A stretch of DNA of 64,000 bases from Variovorax paradoxus (GTDB taxonomy: Bacteria; Pseudomonadota; Gammaproteobacteria; Burkholderiales; Burkholderiaceae_C). The stretch is from positions 248,001 through 312,000 of the forward strand of contig NZ_LR743508.1 in NCBI RefSeq assembly GCF_902712855.1. The letters are read 5' to 3'. A model generated the notes under the pieces. The model saw only the letters and a program-made list of their open reading frames with translations. It was not told the origin of the DNA and searched no databases. Shown piece after piece: positions 1 through 8,330 of this stretch; positions within the stretch are counted from its first letter, which is position 1, and every line of letters begins with the position of its first letter. The translations under genes and the position numbers were made by a program.

Positions 1-1
1 T

Positions 2-160
2 GACGGCAGCCTGATCCTGAACATGCGGCACCCGGGATTGGGGTGGATCGGCTTTCGCATGCCCGACGTGGAGGTCTTCCACGCCAACCTGTCGGACGTG
101 CTGGCACAGAGGAAGGCGCTGCGCGAAGAGCTGGTGCCGCCGGTCCGTCCCCAGCGCTGA
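2..160 (+). CDS. 3' end of an unidentified gene (partial)
   Basis: An open frame enters from the left edge and ends at a TGA at 158-160. The visible part is 52 residues, ending Arg-Pro-Gln-Arg, with a hydrophobic N-terminal stretch and a charged, helix-like C-terminal tail. I do not recognise the family. Codon choice (G or C at most third positions) matches the neighbouring real genes, which is the main reason for calling it coding. Its start lies outside the window. Confidence 0.45.
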   Translation, partial: DGSLILNMRHPGLGWIGFRMPDVEVFHANLSDVLAQRKALREELVPPVRPQR

Positions 161-263
161 GCCGCTGCTTTGCGCGTGTGGCGTTGCAACGTCATGTCGC
201 ACCGCAATCGCAACAACGAGGCGATAACCTCCCCACTGCCAGCGTGGAAGCGCAATCCAAGGG

Positions 264-293
264 TTGACGCATTTCATGCGGCGGTGCAACAAT
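264..293 (+). promoter_or_regulatory. candidate sigma-70 promoter of the mgtA leader
   Basis: TTGACG at 264-269 is followed after 18 bases by AACAAT at 288-293, a reasonable -35/-10 pair in otherwise GC-rich DNA. If used, it would give an mgtA transcript with about 670 nt of leader. No gene other than the two small leader ORFs lies between it and mgtA. The call rests on motif match only. Confidence 0.35.
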
Positions 294-431
294 CGGCAAT
301 CTTCATTTCGGAGCCTCGTGCGTGGACAGTGCCAGTTGGATCAGTGACAAGACGCGTGCCTCGGCAGGCGTGACACACCCGGCTCTCTAGCGCAGGCTTC
401 CCCGCGCTGCGTGCCGGTGTGCACACAGCGC

Positions 432-459
432 GAGCCTTTGCCCTCAAGGCAAGCGGCTC
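432..459 (+). promoter_or_regulatory. hairpin in the mgtA leader
   Basis: GAGCC (432-436) and TTGCC (438-442) pair with GGCAA (448-452) and GGCTC (455-459) around a CTCAA loop, giving a two-part stem. It lies in the 161-553 stretch, in which I see no gene. It is probably part of the structured mgtA leader RNA; its role is unknown. Confidence 0.35.
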
Positions 460-553
460 CCCTCCTCCCGATTCACATCGTTCTCGTCGCTGGCTTTTTC
501 AGTCAGCCTGGCGTGTCCGTGCGCGAGGCCCTTCAACGCGAAGGAGCCTTGTC

Positions 554-751
554 ATGCGTCACTTTCATCTTCGTCGTCAGCCGCACGAACCGCGTGTTCG
601 TCCGTCCACGCACGCGCCCGTTCCGGCCGCTGCGGCGGCGCAGGCCGTGCCGGCCGTCGATGCCGCGCTCGACCAGGCCGCCGCGCTGTGGACCACGCGC
701 CGCATCCGCAGCTTCCTCGTGCTGCAGCCAAGCTGCACGCCCCGCCGCTGA
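554..751 (+). CDS. leader ORF 1 upstream of mgtA (65 aa, Pro/Arg-rich)
   Basis: A small ORF with a strong ribosome binding site (AAGGAG at 541-546, seven bases before the ATG). The product is 65 residues, rich in proline, arginine and alanine, with no recognised domain. It begins M-R-H-F-H-L-R-R and its first third carries repeated prolines. Position and composition recall the proline-rich leader peptides (MgtL, MgtP) that control mgtA and mgtC in Salmonella, where poor proline translation or low Mg2+ alters leader folding. The length is much greater than MgtL, so the analogy is inference. It could instead be a free-standing small protein. Confidence 0.42.
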   Translation: MRHFHLRRQPHEPRVRPSTHAPVPAAAAAQAVPAVDAALDQAAALWTTRRIRSFLVLQPSCTPRR

Positions 752-806
752 GCCGCGCCCGGCGCCGCTCGTTCCGCCTGAACCTTCGATCGACCAGGAG
801 CACACC

Positions 807-917
807 ATGGACCCCGCCTCTTGTTGGCGCCGTAGCGCGCCCCCTTCGTCTGGATCGATTGCAGCAACACCGCGGCCCGCCGCCGCGCTTCGCAAAGGGT
901 TGAGCCCGGCCTGTTGA
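807..917 (+). CDS. leader ORF 2 upstream of mgtA (36 aa, proline-containing)
   Basis: A 36-codon ORF with its own Shine-Dalgarno (AGGAG about six bases before the ATG at 807). It starts Met-Asp-Pro, contains a Pro-Pro pair and a Thr-Pro-Arg-Pro run, and stops at 915-917. The stop is only eight bases before the hairpin that covers the mgtA ribosome binding site. That geometry is what one expects of a regulatory leader peptide whose translation affects downstream folding. The E. coli MgtL peptide also begins Met-Glu-Pro and is proline-rich; that resemblance in style is not proof of homology. Confidence 0.48.
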   Translation: MDPASCWRRSAPPSSGSIAATPRPAAALRKGLSPAC

Positions 918-925
918 GGCCCGGT

Positions 926-966
926 GGTTCTCCCTGGGCGGGCGGCGGCCGCCCCGAAGGAGAACC
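926..966 (+). promoter_or_regulatory. hairpin sequestering the mgtA Shine-Dalgarno
   Basis: GGTTCTCC (926-933) is a perfect complement of GGAGAACC (959-966), and inside it GGGCGG (936-941) pairs with CCGCCC (949-954). The closing arm contains the AAGGAG Shine-Dalgarno (957-962) of mgtA, whose ATG is at 969. In the folded state mgtA translation should be blocked. The stem begins eight bases after the stop of leader ORF 2, so ribosome position on that ORF could open or close it. Pairing is read directly from the sequence; the regulatory role is inferred. Confidence 0.55.
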
Positions 967-968
967 CC

Positions 969-3734
969 ATGAAAAACGCCCTCAAGTCTTTCTTCGAAGG
1001 CTTCCTGCGCAGCCGCCACATGCTGCATCACTTCGAGCGATGGCAGACACTGCTGGGCTCGAAGCCCATCGCCGCCGGCTCGGCCAGCATGCCGGCGGAC
1101 ATCGCGAAGGCATTGGCCGCTGCGTCGCGCACCGATGCCGGCGAGATGCTCGTCAGGCTCGACAGCTCGCCGCGCGGCCTGAGCGAGGGCCACGCCCAGG
1201 TGCTGCGCAAGCGTCTCGGCAGCAACGAGGTGCGCCACGAGCAGCCGCTGCCCTGGTGGCAGCACCTGTGGCAGTGCTACCGCAACCCCTTCAACCTGCT
1301 GCTGACGGTGCTGGCACTGGTCTCGTACGTGACCGAGGACATGAAGGCCACGCTGGTGATCGGCAGCATGGTGGTGCTGTCGACGGTGCTGCGCTTCCTG
1401 CAGGAGTCGCGCTCCAACAAGGCGGCCGACCGGCTCAAGGCGATGGTGAGCAACACCTCGACGGTGCTGCGGCCCGCGCCCGGCCAGAAGGCCGGCGCCG
1501 CCGGCGACGAAGGCTTCGACACCGCGCACACCGGCACGGTGCGCGTCGAGGTGCCGATGCGCGACCTGGTGCCGGGCGACGTGATCGCGCTGTCGGCGGG
1601 CGACATGATCCCGGCCGACTGCCGCCTGCTCACCGCGAAGGATCTGTTCATCAGCCAGTCCGCGCTGACGGGCGAGGCCATGCCGGTCGAGAAGTTCGTG
1701 ACCGACCGCGGCGAGCACGACGCGGGCGTGCTCGAGCGCGAGAACCTGCTCTTCATGGGCACCAACGTGATCAGCGGCACGGCCACCGCGCTCGTCGTGC
1801 ACACGGGCGACCGAACCTTCTTCGGGGCGCTGGCGCAGCGCGTGACAGCCACCGACCGCGGCACCAGCGCGTTCCAGGCGGGCATCAACCGCGTGAGCTG
1901 GGTGCTGATCCGCTTCATGCTGGTGATGGCGCCGCTGGTGCTGGTGATCAACGGCGTGGCCAAGGGCGACTGGTGGGAAGCGGCGCTGTTCGCGCTGTCG
2001 ATCGCGGTCGGCCTCACGCCCGAGATGTTGCCGATGATCGTGACGGCCACGCTGGCCAAGGGCGCGGTGGTGATGTCGCGCCAGAAGGTGATCGTGAAGC
2101 GGCTGGAGGCCATCCACAACTTCGGCGCGATGGACGTGCTGTGCACCGACAAGACCGGCACGCTGACGCAGGACCGCATCGTGCTCGAGCGCCACACCAA
2201 CGCCTGGGGCGAGGACTCCGACCATGTGCTGCAGTTCGCATACCTCAACAGCTTCCACCAGACCGGCCTGAAGAACCTGCTCGACAAGGCGGTGCTGAGC
2301 CACGCCGAGATGCAGCTCGAGACGCGGCTGCAGACGGCCTACCGCAAGATCGACGAAGTGCCCTTCGACTTCTCGCGCCGCCGCATGTCGGTGGTGGTGG
2401 CCAACGGCGGCAGCGAACACCTGCTGATCTGCAAGGGCGCGCTCGAGGAGATCCTGTCGGTGTGCACCGCGGTCGAGCGCGGCGCCGAGGTGCTCGCACT
2501 CGACACCGAGGTGCTGGCGCGCATCCATCGCGTGGCGTCGGAACTCAATGCGCTGGGCCTGCGCGTGGTGGCCGTGGCGAGCCGTGCGCTGAAGACCGAA
2601 GCGCAGAAACCGGCATACGGCGTGGCGGACGAATCGGGCCTCACGCTGCTGGGCTACGTGGCGTTCCTCGATCCGCCGAAGGAATCGACCGCGCCCGCGC
2701 TGCGCGCGCTGGCCGAGCACGGCGTGGCGGTGAAGGTGCTGACGGGCGACAACGAACTGGTCACGCGCAAGGTGTGCGCGGACGTGGGTCTGGAGGCTGG
2801 CCGCATGGTGCTCGGGCGCGATGTCGAGGGCATGGACGACGCCGAACTGCGGCGCGTGGTGGAAGAGCACCAGGTCTTCGCCAAGCTGACCCCCGCGCAC
2901 AAGGAGCGCATCGTGCAGGCGCTGCACGCCAACGGCCACGTGGTGGGCTTCATGGGCGACGGCATCAACGACGCGCCGGCGCTGCGCGCGGCGGACATCG
3001 GCATCTCGGTGGACGGCGCAGTGGACGTGGCCAAGGAGTCGGCCGACATCATCCTGCTCGAGAAGAGCCTGATGGTGCTGGAGCAGGGCGTCGTTCAGGG
3101 TCGACGCACCTTCGCGAACATGCTCAAGTACATCAAGCTCACGGCCAGTTCCAACTTCGGCAATGTGTTCTCGGTGCTGGTGGCCAGCGCGTTCCTGCCG
3201 TTCCTGCCGATGCTTCCGCTGCACCTGCTGGTGCAGAACCTGCTGTACGACGTGTCGCAGATCGCGATCCCGTTCGACAACGTGGACGACGAGTTCCTGA
3301 AGAGCCCGCAGCGCTGGAACCCGGCGGATCTGGCCCGCTTCATGGTGTTCTTCGGGCCGCTGAGCTCGGTGTTCGACATCCTCACGTTCACGGTGATGTG
3401 GTTCGTGTTCGCGGCCAACTCTGTGGAGCACCAGACGCTGTTCCAGTCGGGCTGGTTCGTCGAAGGCCTGCTGTCGCAGACCTTGATCGTGCACCTCATC
3501 CGCACGCGCAAGATCCCGTTCCTGCAAAGCCGCGCGGCCTGGCCGCTGCTGATCATGGGCGGCGCCATTGCGGCAGTGGGCATCTGGCTTCCGATGGGGC
3601 CGCTGGCGCACTACTTCAAGCTGCAGGCGCTGCCGCTGATGTACTTCCCGTGGCTGGTGGCGATGCTCGCCGGCTATGCGTTGCTCACGCAGGCGGTGAA
3701 GGGGTGGTATGCGCGGCGGTATGGGTGGCAGTGA
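969..3734 (+). CDS. mgtA: magnesium-translocating P-type ATPase (MgtA/MgtB type)
   Basis: A 921-residue P3B-type ATPase of the inner membrane that imports Mg2+ using ATP. The phosphorylation motif DKTGTLT has its aspartate at residue 394. The actuator TGE is at 234-236 and the hinge GDGINDAP begins near D664. Ten hydrophobic membrane segments fit the usual family topology, and the length matches MgtA. The ATG at 969 is chosen because of AAGGAG at 957-962; the frame is open upstream to 924 without a ribosome site. mgtC follows 83 bases downstream on the same strand, the classic Mg2+-starvation pairing. Regulation is probably through the leader RNA described upstream. Confidence 0.95.
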   Translation: MKNALKSFFEGFLRSRHMLHHFERWQTLLGSKPIAAGSASMPADIAKALAAASRTDAGEMLVRLDSSPRGLSEGHAQVLRKRLGSNEVRHEQPLPWWQHLWQCYRNPFNLLLTVLALVSYVTEDMKATLVIGSMVVLSTVLRFLQESRSNKAADRLKAMVSNTSTVLRPAPGQKAGAAGDEGFDTAHTGTVRVEVPMRDLVPGDVIALSAGDMIPADCRLLTAKDLFISQSALTGEAMPVEKFVTDRGEHDAGVLERENLLFMGTNVISGTATALVVHTGDRTFFGALAQRVTATDRGTSAFQAGINRVSWVLIRFMLVMAPLVLVINGVAKGDWWEAALFALSIAVGLTPEMLPMIVTATLAKGAVVMSRQKVIVKRLEAIHNFGAMDVLCTDKTGTLTQDRIVLERHTNAWGEDSDHVLQFAYLNSFHQTGLKNLLDKAVLSHAEMQLETRLQTAYRKIDEVPFDFSRRRMSVVVANGGSEHLLICKGALEEILSVCTAVERGAEVLALDTEVLARIHRVASELNALGLRVVAVASRALKTEAQKPAYGVADESGLTLLGYVAFLDPPKESTAPALRALAEHGVAVKVLTGDNELVTRKVCADVGLEAGRMVLGRDVEGMDDAELRRVVEEHQVFAKLTPAHKERIVQALHANGHVVGFMGDGINDAPALRAADIGISVDGAVDVAKESADIILLEKSLMVLEQGVVQGRRTFANMLKYIKLTASSNFGNVFSVLVASAFLPFLPMLPLHLLVQNLLYDVSQIAIPFDNVDDEFLKSPQRWNPADLARFMVFFGPLSSVFDILTFTVMWFVFAANSVEHQTLFQSGWFVEGLLSQTLIVHLIRTRKIPFLQSRAAWPLLIMGGAIAAVGIWLPMGPLAHYFKLQALPLMYFPWLVAMLAGYALLTQAVKGWYARRYGWQ

Positions 3735-3817
3735 TTGCCGCGGCTCATGACACGAGGATGACACCCAGGCCACACAGACTGGGCACCACCATGGCATGAA
3801 TGAGGAGTGAAGATTCG

Positions 3818-4534
3818 ATGCAATCCATCCAGAACATTCACCTGCTGTCGCTGCTCGACACTTTCATCAGCGTGGCGGCCGCCTTCATCCTCGGCTCGCT
3901 GATCGGCCTGGAACGACAGGTCAGGCAGCGCACGGCGGGCCTGCGCACCAACACGCTGGTGGCGGTGGGCGCGGCGGTGTTCGTCGACATGGCCAACCGG
4001 CTCGACGGCAGCGGCGGCGCGGTGCGCGTGGTGGCCTATGTGGTGTCGGGTATCGGCTTCCTGGGCGCGGGCGCGATCATGAAGGAAGGCGCCAACGTCA
4101 CGGGGCTGAACACGGCAGCCACGTTGTGGGGGTCGGCCGCGGTGGGCGCCTGTGCGGGCGCGGACCTGCTGGGAGAGGCGGTGATTGCAGCGCTGTTCGT
4201 GCTGGCCAGCAACACGCTGCTGCGGCCGGTGGTGAACCGCATCAACCGGCAGCCGATCAGCGAAGGGGCGAGCGAAGCGACCTACGTGGTGCGCGTGATC
4301 TGTTCACGCGCGGCGCGGCCCGAGGTGATGGACCAACTGCTGCTGTTGCTCGAGGCCGCGAACTACCCGGTGCGCGATGTCGACCAGCATCCGTTCGGAC
4401 CGGCCGACACCGAAATCGGTGCGACGCTCTATGCAACGGCGGTCGAGCCCGAGGAGCTCGACCGCGTCATCGAGGAACTCGAATCGCTCGACGGCGTGCA
4501 GCAGGCCTTCTGGAATGCTGCCGCCGAGGAGTGA
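3818..4534 (+). CDS. mgtC: MgtC/SapB family membrane protein
   Basis: A 238-residue protein with an N-terminal MgtC/SapB membrane domain. It shows the conserved GSLIGLERQ and RTAGLRTNTLVAVGAA segments and several transmembrane helices, then a soluble C-terminal domain of about 90 residues. MgtC proteins act in survival at low Mg2+ and in intramacrophage growth, by inhibiting F-type ATP synthase in Salmonella; they are not thought to transport Mg2+. The ATG at 3818 has AGGAG at 3803-3807; an ATG at 3800 is a less likely alternative. It probably forms an operon with mgtA. It ends 14 bases from the converging aldehyde dehydrogenase gene. Confidence 0.88.
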   Translation: MQSIQNIHLLSLLDTFISVAAAFILGSLIGLERQVRQRTAGLRTNTLVAVGAAVFVDMANRLDGSGGAVRVVAYVVSGIGFLGAGAIMKEGANVTGLNTAATLWGSAAVGACAGADLLGEAVIAALFVLASNTLLRPVVNRINRQPISEGASEATYVVRVICSRAARPEVMDQLLLLLEAANYPVRDVDQHPFGPADTEIGATLYATAVEPEELDRVIEELESLDGVQQAFWNAAAEE

Positions 4535-4548
4535 ACGAGCGAAGGAAC

Positions 4549-5991
4549 TCAAACGCCCAGGATCGACACTGCCTTGGTGTTCAGGTAGGCCTCGAGGGCT
4601 TCCGGGCCGCCTTCGGAGCCGTAGCCCGAATCCTTCACGCCGCCGAAAGGCATTTCCGGCGACGGCGTGGCGGGCTGGTTGATCCAGAGCATGCCCAGTT
4701 CGAGCTTCTGGCTCAGCAGGTGCGCGTTCTTGATCGACTTGGTGAACGCATAGCCGGCCAGGCCGAACGGCAGGCGGTTGGCTTCGGCGATGGCTTCCTC
4801 GAGCTTGTCGAAACCGCGGATGGCGGCGATGGGGCCGAAGGGCTCGTTGTTGAACACGTCGGCGTCCAGCGGCACATCGGTCAGCACGGTCGGGGCGAAG
4901 AAGTTGCCGGTGTCGCCCACGCGATCGCCGCCTGCGGCCACGGTGGCGCCCTTCTTGCGCGCATCTTCCAGCACGTGCGCCATCGCCGTCAGGCGGCGGG
5001 CATTGGCCAGCGGGCCGATGGTCGTGCCTTCGGCCAGGCCGTCGCCCAGCTTCAGGCCTTCGGTGTACTTCACCAGCGAGCGGGCGAATTCCTCGCGCAG
5101 GCTGTTGTGGACCAGGAAGCGGGTCGGCGAGATGCAGACCTGGCCCGCATTGCGGAACTTGGCCGCACCGGCGGCCTTGACGGCCAGCGCAACATCGGCG
5201 TCCTCGGCCACGATCACGGGGGCATGGCCGCCGAGTTCCATGGTCACGCGCTTCATGTGCTGGCCGGCCAGCGCGGCAAGCTGCTTGCCCACCGGGGTCG
5301 AACCGGTGAAGGTGACCTTGCGGATGATCGGGTGGGCGATCAGGTAGTTGGAGATTTCGGCGGGGTTGCCGAACACCAGGCCCACGGTGCCGGGCGGGAT
5401 GCCGGCGTCGACGAAGGCCTGCAGCAGCGCGGCGGGCGATGCGGGGGTTTCTTCAGGCGCCTTCACCAGGAACGAGCAGCCGGTGGCCAGTGCGGCGCCG
5501 AGCTTGCGCACGATCTGGTTGATCGGGAAGTTCCACGGCGTGAACGCGGCGACGGGGCCCAGCGGCTCCTTCAGCACGAGCTGCTGCGCGGCCAGGTTGC
5601 GCGACGGCACGATGCGGCCATAGACGCGGCGGCCTTCGTCGGCGAACCATTCGATGATATCTGCGGCGGCCAGGGTCTCGCCCTTGGCTTCGACCAGCGG
5701 CTTGCCCTGTTCCTGCGTCAGCAGCTTGGCGATATCGCCGGCGCGTTCGCGGATCAGGCCGGCGGCGTGGCGCATGACGGCGGCACGCTCGTTGGCGGGG
5801 GTATTGCGCCAGGTGTCGAAGCCGCGCTGGGCGGCGGCCAGGGCGCGGTCGAGGTCGGCGATGCTGGCATGCGCCACCTTGCCGATGGCCTTGCCGGTGG
5901 CGGGGTTCAGGACGTCCAGCGTCTTGCCGCCGGTGGCTTCGACCCATTCGTTGTCGATCAGCAGGCGGGTGTCGGTGTAGGTGGCGGTCAT
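4549..5991 (-). CDS. gabD: NAD(P)-dependent succinate-semialdehyde-type dehydrogenase
   Basis: A 480-residue aldehyde dehydrogenase of the GabD class, full length. Catalytic Cys286 sits in GQVCISP, general-base Glu252 in MELGG, and Asn154 in PWNFP. GabD oxidises succinic semialdehyde to succinate in GABA catabolism. Close relatives oxidise alpha-ketoglutarate semialdehyde or glutarate semialdehyde, so the substrate is not certain. No gabT or transporter lies beside it. It reads towards mgtC and away from the scramblase-like gene, across a 246-base divergent region in which I see no clear operator. Confidence 0.85.
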   Translation of the reverse strand: MTATYTDTRLLIDNEWVEATGGKTLDVLNPATGKAIGKVAHASIADLDRALAAAQRGFDTWRNTPANERAAVMRHAAGLIRERAGDIAKLLTQEQGKPLVEAKGETLAAADIIEWFADEGRRVYGRIVPSRNLAAQQLVLKEPLGPVAAFTPWNFPINQIVRKLGAALATGCSFLVKAPEETPASPAALLQAFVDAGIPPGTVGLVFGNPAEISNYLIAHPIIRKVTFTGSTPVGKQLAALAGQHMKRVTMELGGHAPVIVAEDADVALAVKAAGAAKFRNAGQVCISPTRFLVHNSLREEFARSLVKYTEGLKLGDGLAEGTTIGPLANARRLTAMAHVLEDARKKGATVAAGGDRVGDTGNFFAPTVLTDVPLDADVFNNEPFGPIAAIRGFDKLEEAIAEANRLPFGLAGYAFTKSIKNAHLLSQKLELGMLWINQPATPSPEMPFGGVKDSGYGSEGGPEALEAYLNTKAVSILGV

Positions 5992-6237
5992 GGCGAACTT
6001 TTTCCTTCGAGACTGGGGGGATGAAAAGGGGAATCTGGGTGTACGGCTGCGGCACCCGGGGGTGCGCTGGCGACAACGGCGGTCAAGGCGGCACCGGCCG
6101 CCGGGGGCATAGGTTAACCCGAGTTCGCAAACCCCGCCGGCTGCCGGTTACGGGCACGGTTCGGGCACGCGGGAAGGTCATGCGCGCCGAACATAATCCC
6201 CGCCAAACCAACACCAACAGAGGACCGAGGGAAATCC

Positions 6238-6825
6238 ATGCACGCAGCGCTCAGCAACAACCTGTTCTTCGTGAAAGAACACGTGGGCATCTTCAAGGCG
6301 GCCAACAATTACGACATCTTCGAACCGCATTCGCAACAGAAGATCCTGGAATGCCGGGAGCCGAACCTCGGCTTCTTCAGCAAGCTGCTGCGCTTCACCG
6401 ACTACAAGCGCTTCACGCCGTTCGACGTGGTGGTGTCGACGCCCGAAGGGCAGAAAGTGCTGTCTGTGAAGCGCGGCGTGTCCATCTTCCTGTCGAAGGT
6501 CGAAGTGCTCGACGGCAACGACCGGGTGGTCGGCTACTTCAAGCAGAAGCTCTTCTCGATCGGCGGCAAGTTCGACGTGCTCGACGCGCAGGAGCGCCTG
6601 GCGTGCACGCTCAAGGGCAAGTGGACCAGCTGGGATTTCCGCTTCGTGCAGAACAGCACCGAGCTGGCGGCCGTATCCAAGAAATGGGCCGGCCTGGGCA
6701 AGGAGTTGTTCACCACGGCCGACAACTACATGCTGTCGATCGACCCTGGCGTACCGGCCAGCGATGCACGCCGCCTGCTGATCGTGGCGGCGGTGATGTG
6801 CATCGACATGGTCCTCAAGGAGTGA
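6238..6825 (+). CDS. phospholipid-scramblase/LURP-one-related (Tubby C-terminal-like) protein
   Basis: A 195-residue soluble protein without a signal peptide. Alternating beta strands and the pattern hydrophobic-x-D-x-x-G-R/K (for example in segments around residues 60-115) fit the Tubby C-terminal-like superfamily that contains LURP1 and scramblase-related bacterial proteins. The bacterial members have no established function; lipid or membrane association is a guess from the fold. A purine-rich ribosome site (GAGGGA) precedes the ATG. It is monocistronic, followed by a GC-rich hairpin and the converging glycerate kinase gene. Confidence 0.6.
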   Translation: MHAALSNNLFFVKEHVGIFKAANNYDIFEPHSQQKILECREPNLGFFSKLLRFTDYKRFTPFDVVVSTPEGQKVLSVKRGVSIFLSKVEVLDGNDRVVGYFKQKLFSIGGKFDVLDAQERLACTLKGKWTSWDFRFVQNSTELAAVSKKWAGLGKELFTTADNYMLSIDPGVPASDARRLLIVAAVMCIDMVLKE

Positions 6826-6829
6826 CTGT

Positions 6830-6850
6830 GCGGCGGCGATGGGCCGCCGC
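6830..6850 (+). terminator. hairpin terminator candidate between convergent genes
   Basis: GCGGCGGC (6830-6837) pairs perfectly with GCCGCCGC (6843-6850) around GATGG. It starts right after the stop of the scramblase-like gene and 20 bases before the glycerate kinase stop. The following T-tract is weak (CGTTT), so intrinsic termination is only plausible. Confidence 0.42.
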
Positions 6851-6870
6851 CGTTTCCACCGGCGCAGGCC

Positions 6871-8211
6871 CTACAGCACCAGCAGTGCGCGGAAGTCGTT
6901 GACGTTGGTGTTCGTCGGCCCCGTCACGAACAGGTCGCCGATGGCGTCGAAGTAGCCGTAGGCGTCGTTGCGGTCGAGATGGTCCGACAGCTTGCGGCCG
7001 GCCGCCGTGGCGCGCGCCAGCGTGTCGGGCGTGACGAAGGCGCCCGCGTTGTCTTCGACGCCGTCGATGCCATCGGTGTCGGCGGCCAGGGCCCAGACCT
7101 CCGGCTGGCTCATGAGCGCGCCCGCCAGCCCCATGCAGAACTCGCCGGCGCGACCGCCCCGTCCCTTGGCCTGGCCCGGCTGGCGCGGACGGATCGTGAC
7201 CGTGGTCTCGCCGCCGGAAAGGATCACGCAGGGCCGCGCGAAAGGCTGGCCGCGATGCGCCGCGCCACGCGCCAGCGCGGCATGCACCTTGCCGACCTCG
7301 CGCGATTCGCCTTCGATCTCGTCGCTGAGGATGTGCACCGCGATGCCCGCGTCGCGCGCCGCCTGGGCGGCGGCCTCCAGCGACTGCTGGGGCGTGGCGA
7401 TCAGGTGCGTCTCGTGGCCCTCGAACACCGCGTCGCCGGGCTTGGGGGTCTCGAGCTCGCCGCTTTCGAGCCGGGCGCGCACCGGCGCCGGCACGTCGAT
7501 GCCGTAGCGGTCGAGGATGGCGAGCGCGTCGGCGCAGGTCGTGGCGTCGGGCACGGTCGGGCCGCTGGCAATGACGGCCGGGTCGTCGCCGGGCACGTCG
7601 CTGATCGTCAGCGTGACCACGCGGGCCGGAGCGCAGGCCGCCGCCAGGCGGCCACCCTTGATGCGCGACAGGTGCTTGCGCACGCAGTTCATCTCGCCGA
7701 TGCCGGCCCCGCTTTCGAGCAGCTGCTTGTTGATGCGCTGCTTGTCGGCCAGCGTGAGCCCATCGGCAGGCAGTACCAGCAGCGACGAGCCGCCGCCCGA
7801 GATCAGGCACAGCACCAGGTCGTCGGCCGTGAGGCCCTGCGCGAGCGCCAGGATGCGCTCCGCCGCCTGTTGACCTGCCGCATCGGGCACGGGGTGCGCG
7901 GCCTCGACGATCTCGATGCGCTGCGGAACGCCTTCGGGACGCGGCGGAATGTGGTCGTAGCGCGTGACGACGAGCCCCGACAGCGGCGCGTCCGCTGGCC
8001 ACAGGGCCTCGAGCGCCTGCACCATCGAGCCGCCCGCCTTGCCGGCCCCCAGCACCAGCGTGCGGCCCTTGGGCGGTTTGGGCAGATGGGCGCCCAGCGT
8101 GGACAGCGGCAGCGCGCGGTCCACCGCCACGCGGTAGAGATGTTCGAGGAAGGCGCGCGGTGCTTCGCGCGGATCGGGCACGGGGCCGAGGGCGGGGGGT
8201 GATGCGGTCAT
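6871..8211 (-). CDS. ttuD: glycerate kinase of the MOFRL/TtuD (GckA) type
   Basis: A 446-residue cytoplasmic kinase with an N-terminal DUF4147 domain (the VLGAGKAGGSM segment near residue 50) and a C-terminal MOFRL domain. The family phosphorylates D-glycerate to 2-phosphoglycerate; older annotations call it hydroxypyruvate reductase TtuD. It lies downstream of puuD on the same strand, so it would use glycerate made from the glyoxylate released in purine breakdown. The reading frame is open far upstream; the ATG at 8211 gives the family length. The gap to puuD is 119 bases, so it may have a promoter of its own. Confidence 0.85.
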   Translation of the reverse strand: MTASPPALGPVPDPREAPRAFLEHLYRVAVDRALPLSTLGAHLPKPPKGRTLVLGAGKAGGSMVQALEALWPADAPLSGLVVTRYDHIPPRPEGVPQRIEIVEAAHPVPDAAGQQAAERILALAQGLTADDLVLCLISGGGSSLLVLPADGLTLADKQRINKQLLESGAGIGEMNCVRKHLSRIKGGRLAAACAPARVVTLTISDVPGDDPAVIASGPTVPDATTCADALAILDRYGIDVPAPVRARLESGELETPKPGDAVFEGHETHLIATPQQSLEAAAQAARDAGIAVHILSDEIEGESREVGKVHAALARGAAHRGQPFARPCVILSGGETTVTIRPRQPGQAKGRGGRAGEFCMGLAGALMSQPEVWALAADTDGIDGVEDNAGAFVTPDTLARATAAGRKLSDHLDRNDAYGYFDAIGDLFVTGPTNTNVNDFRALLVL

Positions 8212-8330
8212 TGCTTGGTTTGTCTCCGAAGTCAATTGTGCGAGGAATACCGCGGACCGGTTTCGCCGGGCGGCCGGCATCTCCCGCTGCAGGAGCCGGC
8301 GGCCGCCCGGCGCGGGGCGAGCCCCGGTGC

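Noticed and set aside
552..3797. 1081-codon minus-strand open frame opposite mgtA (and similar long antisense frames opposite puuD, uraD fusion, TetR operon and others)
   Set aside because: High GC with G/C-rich third positions creates long antisense frames. These products are Arg/His/Gln/Ala-rich without domains, while the opposite strand encodes complete known families.
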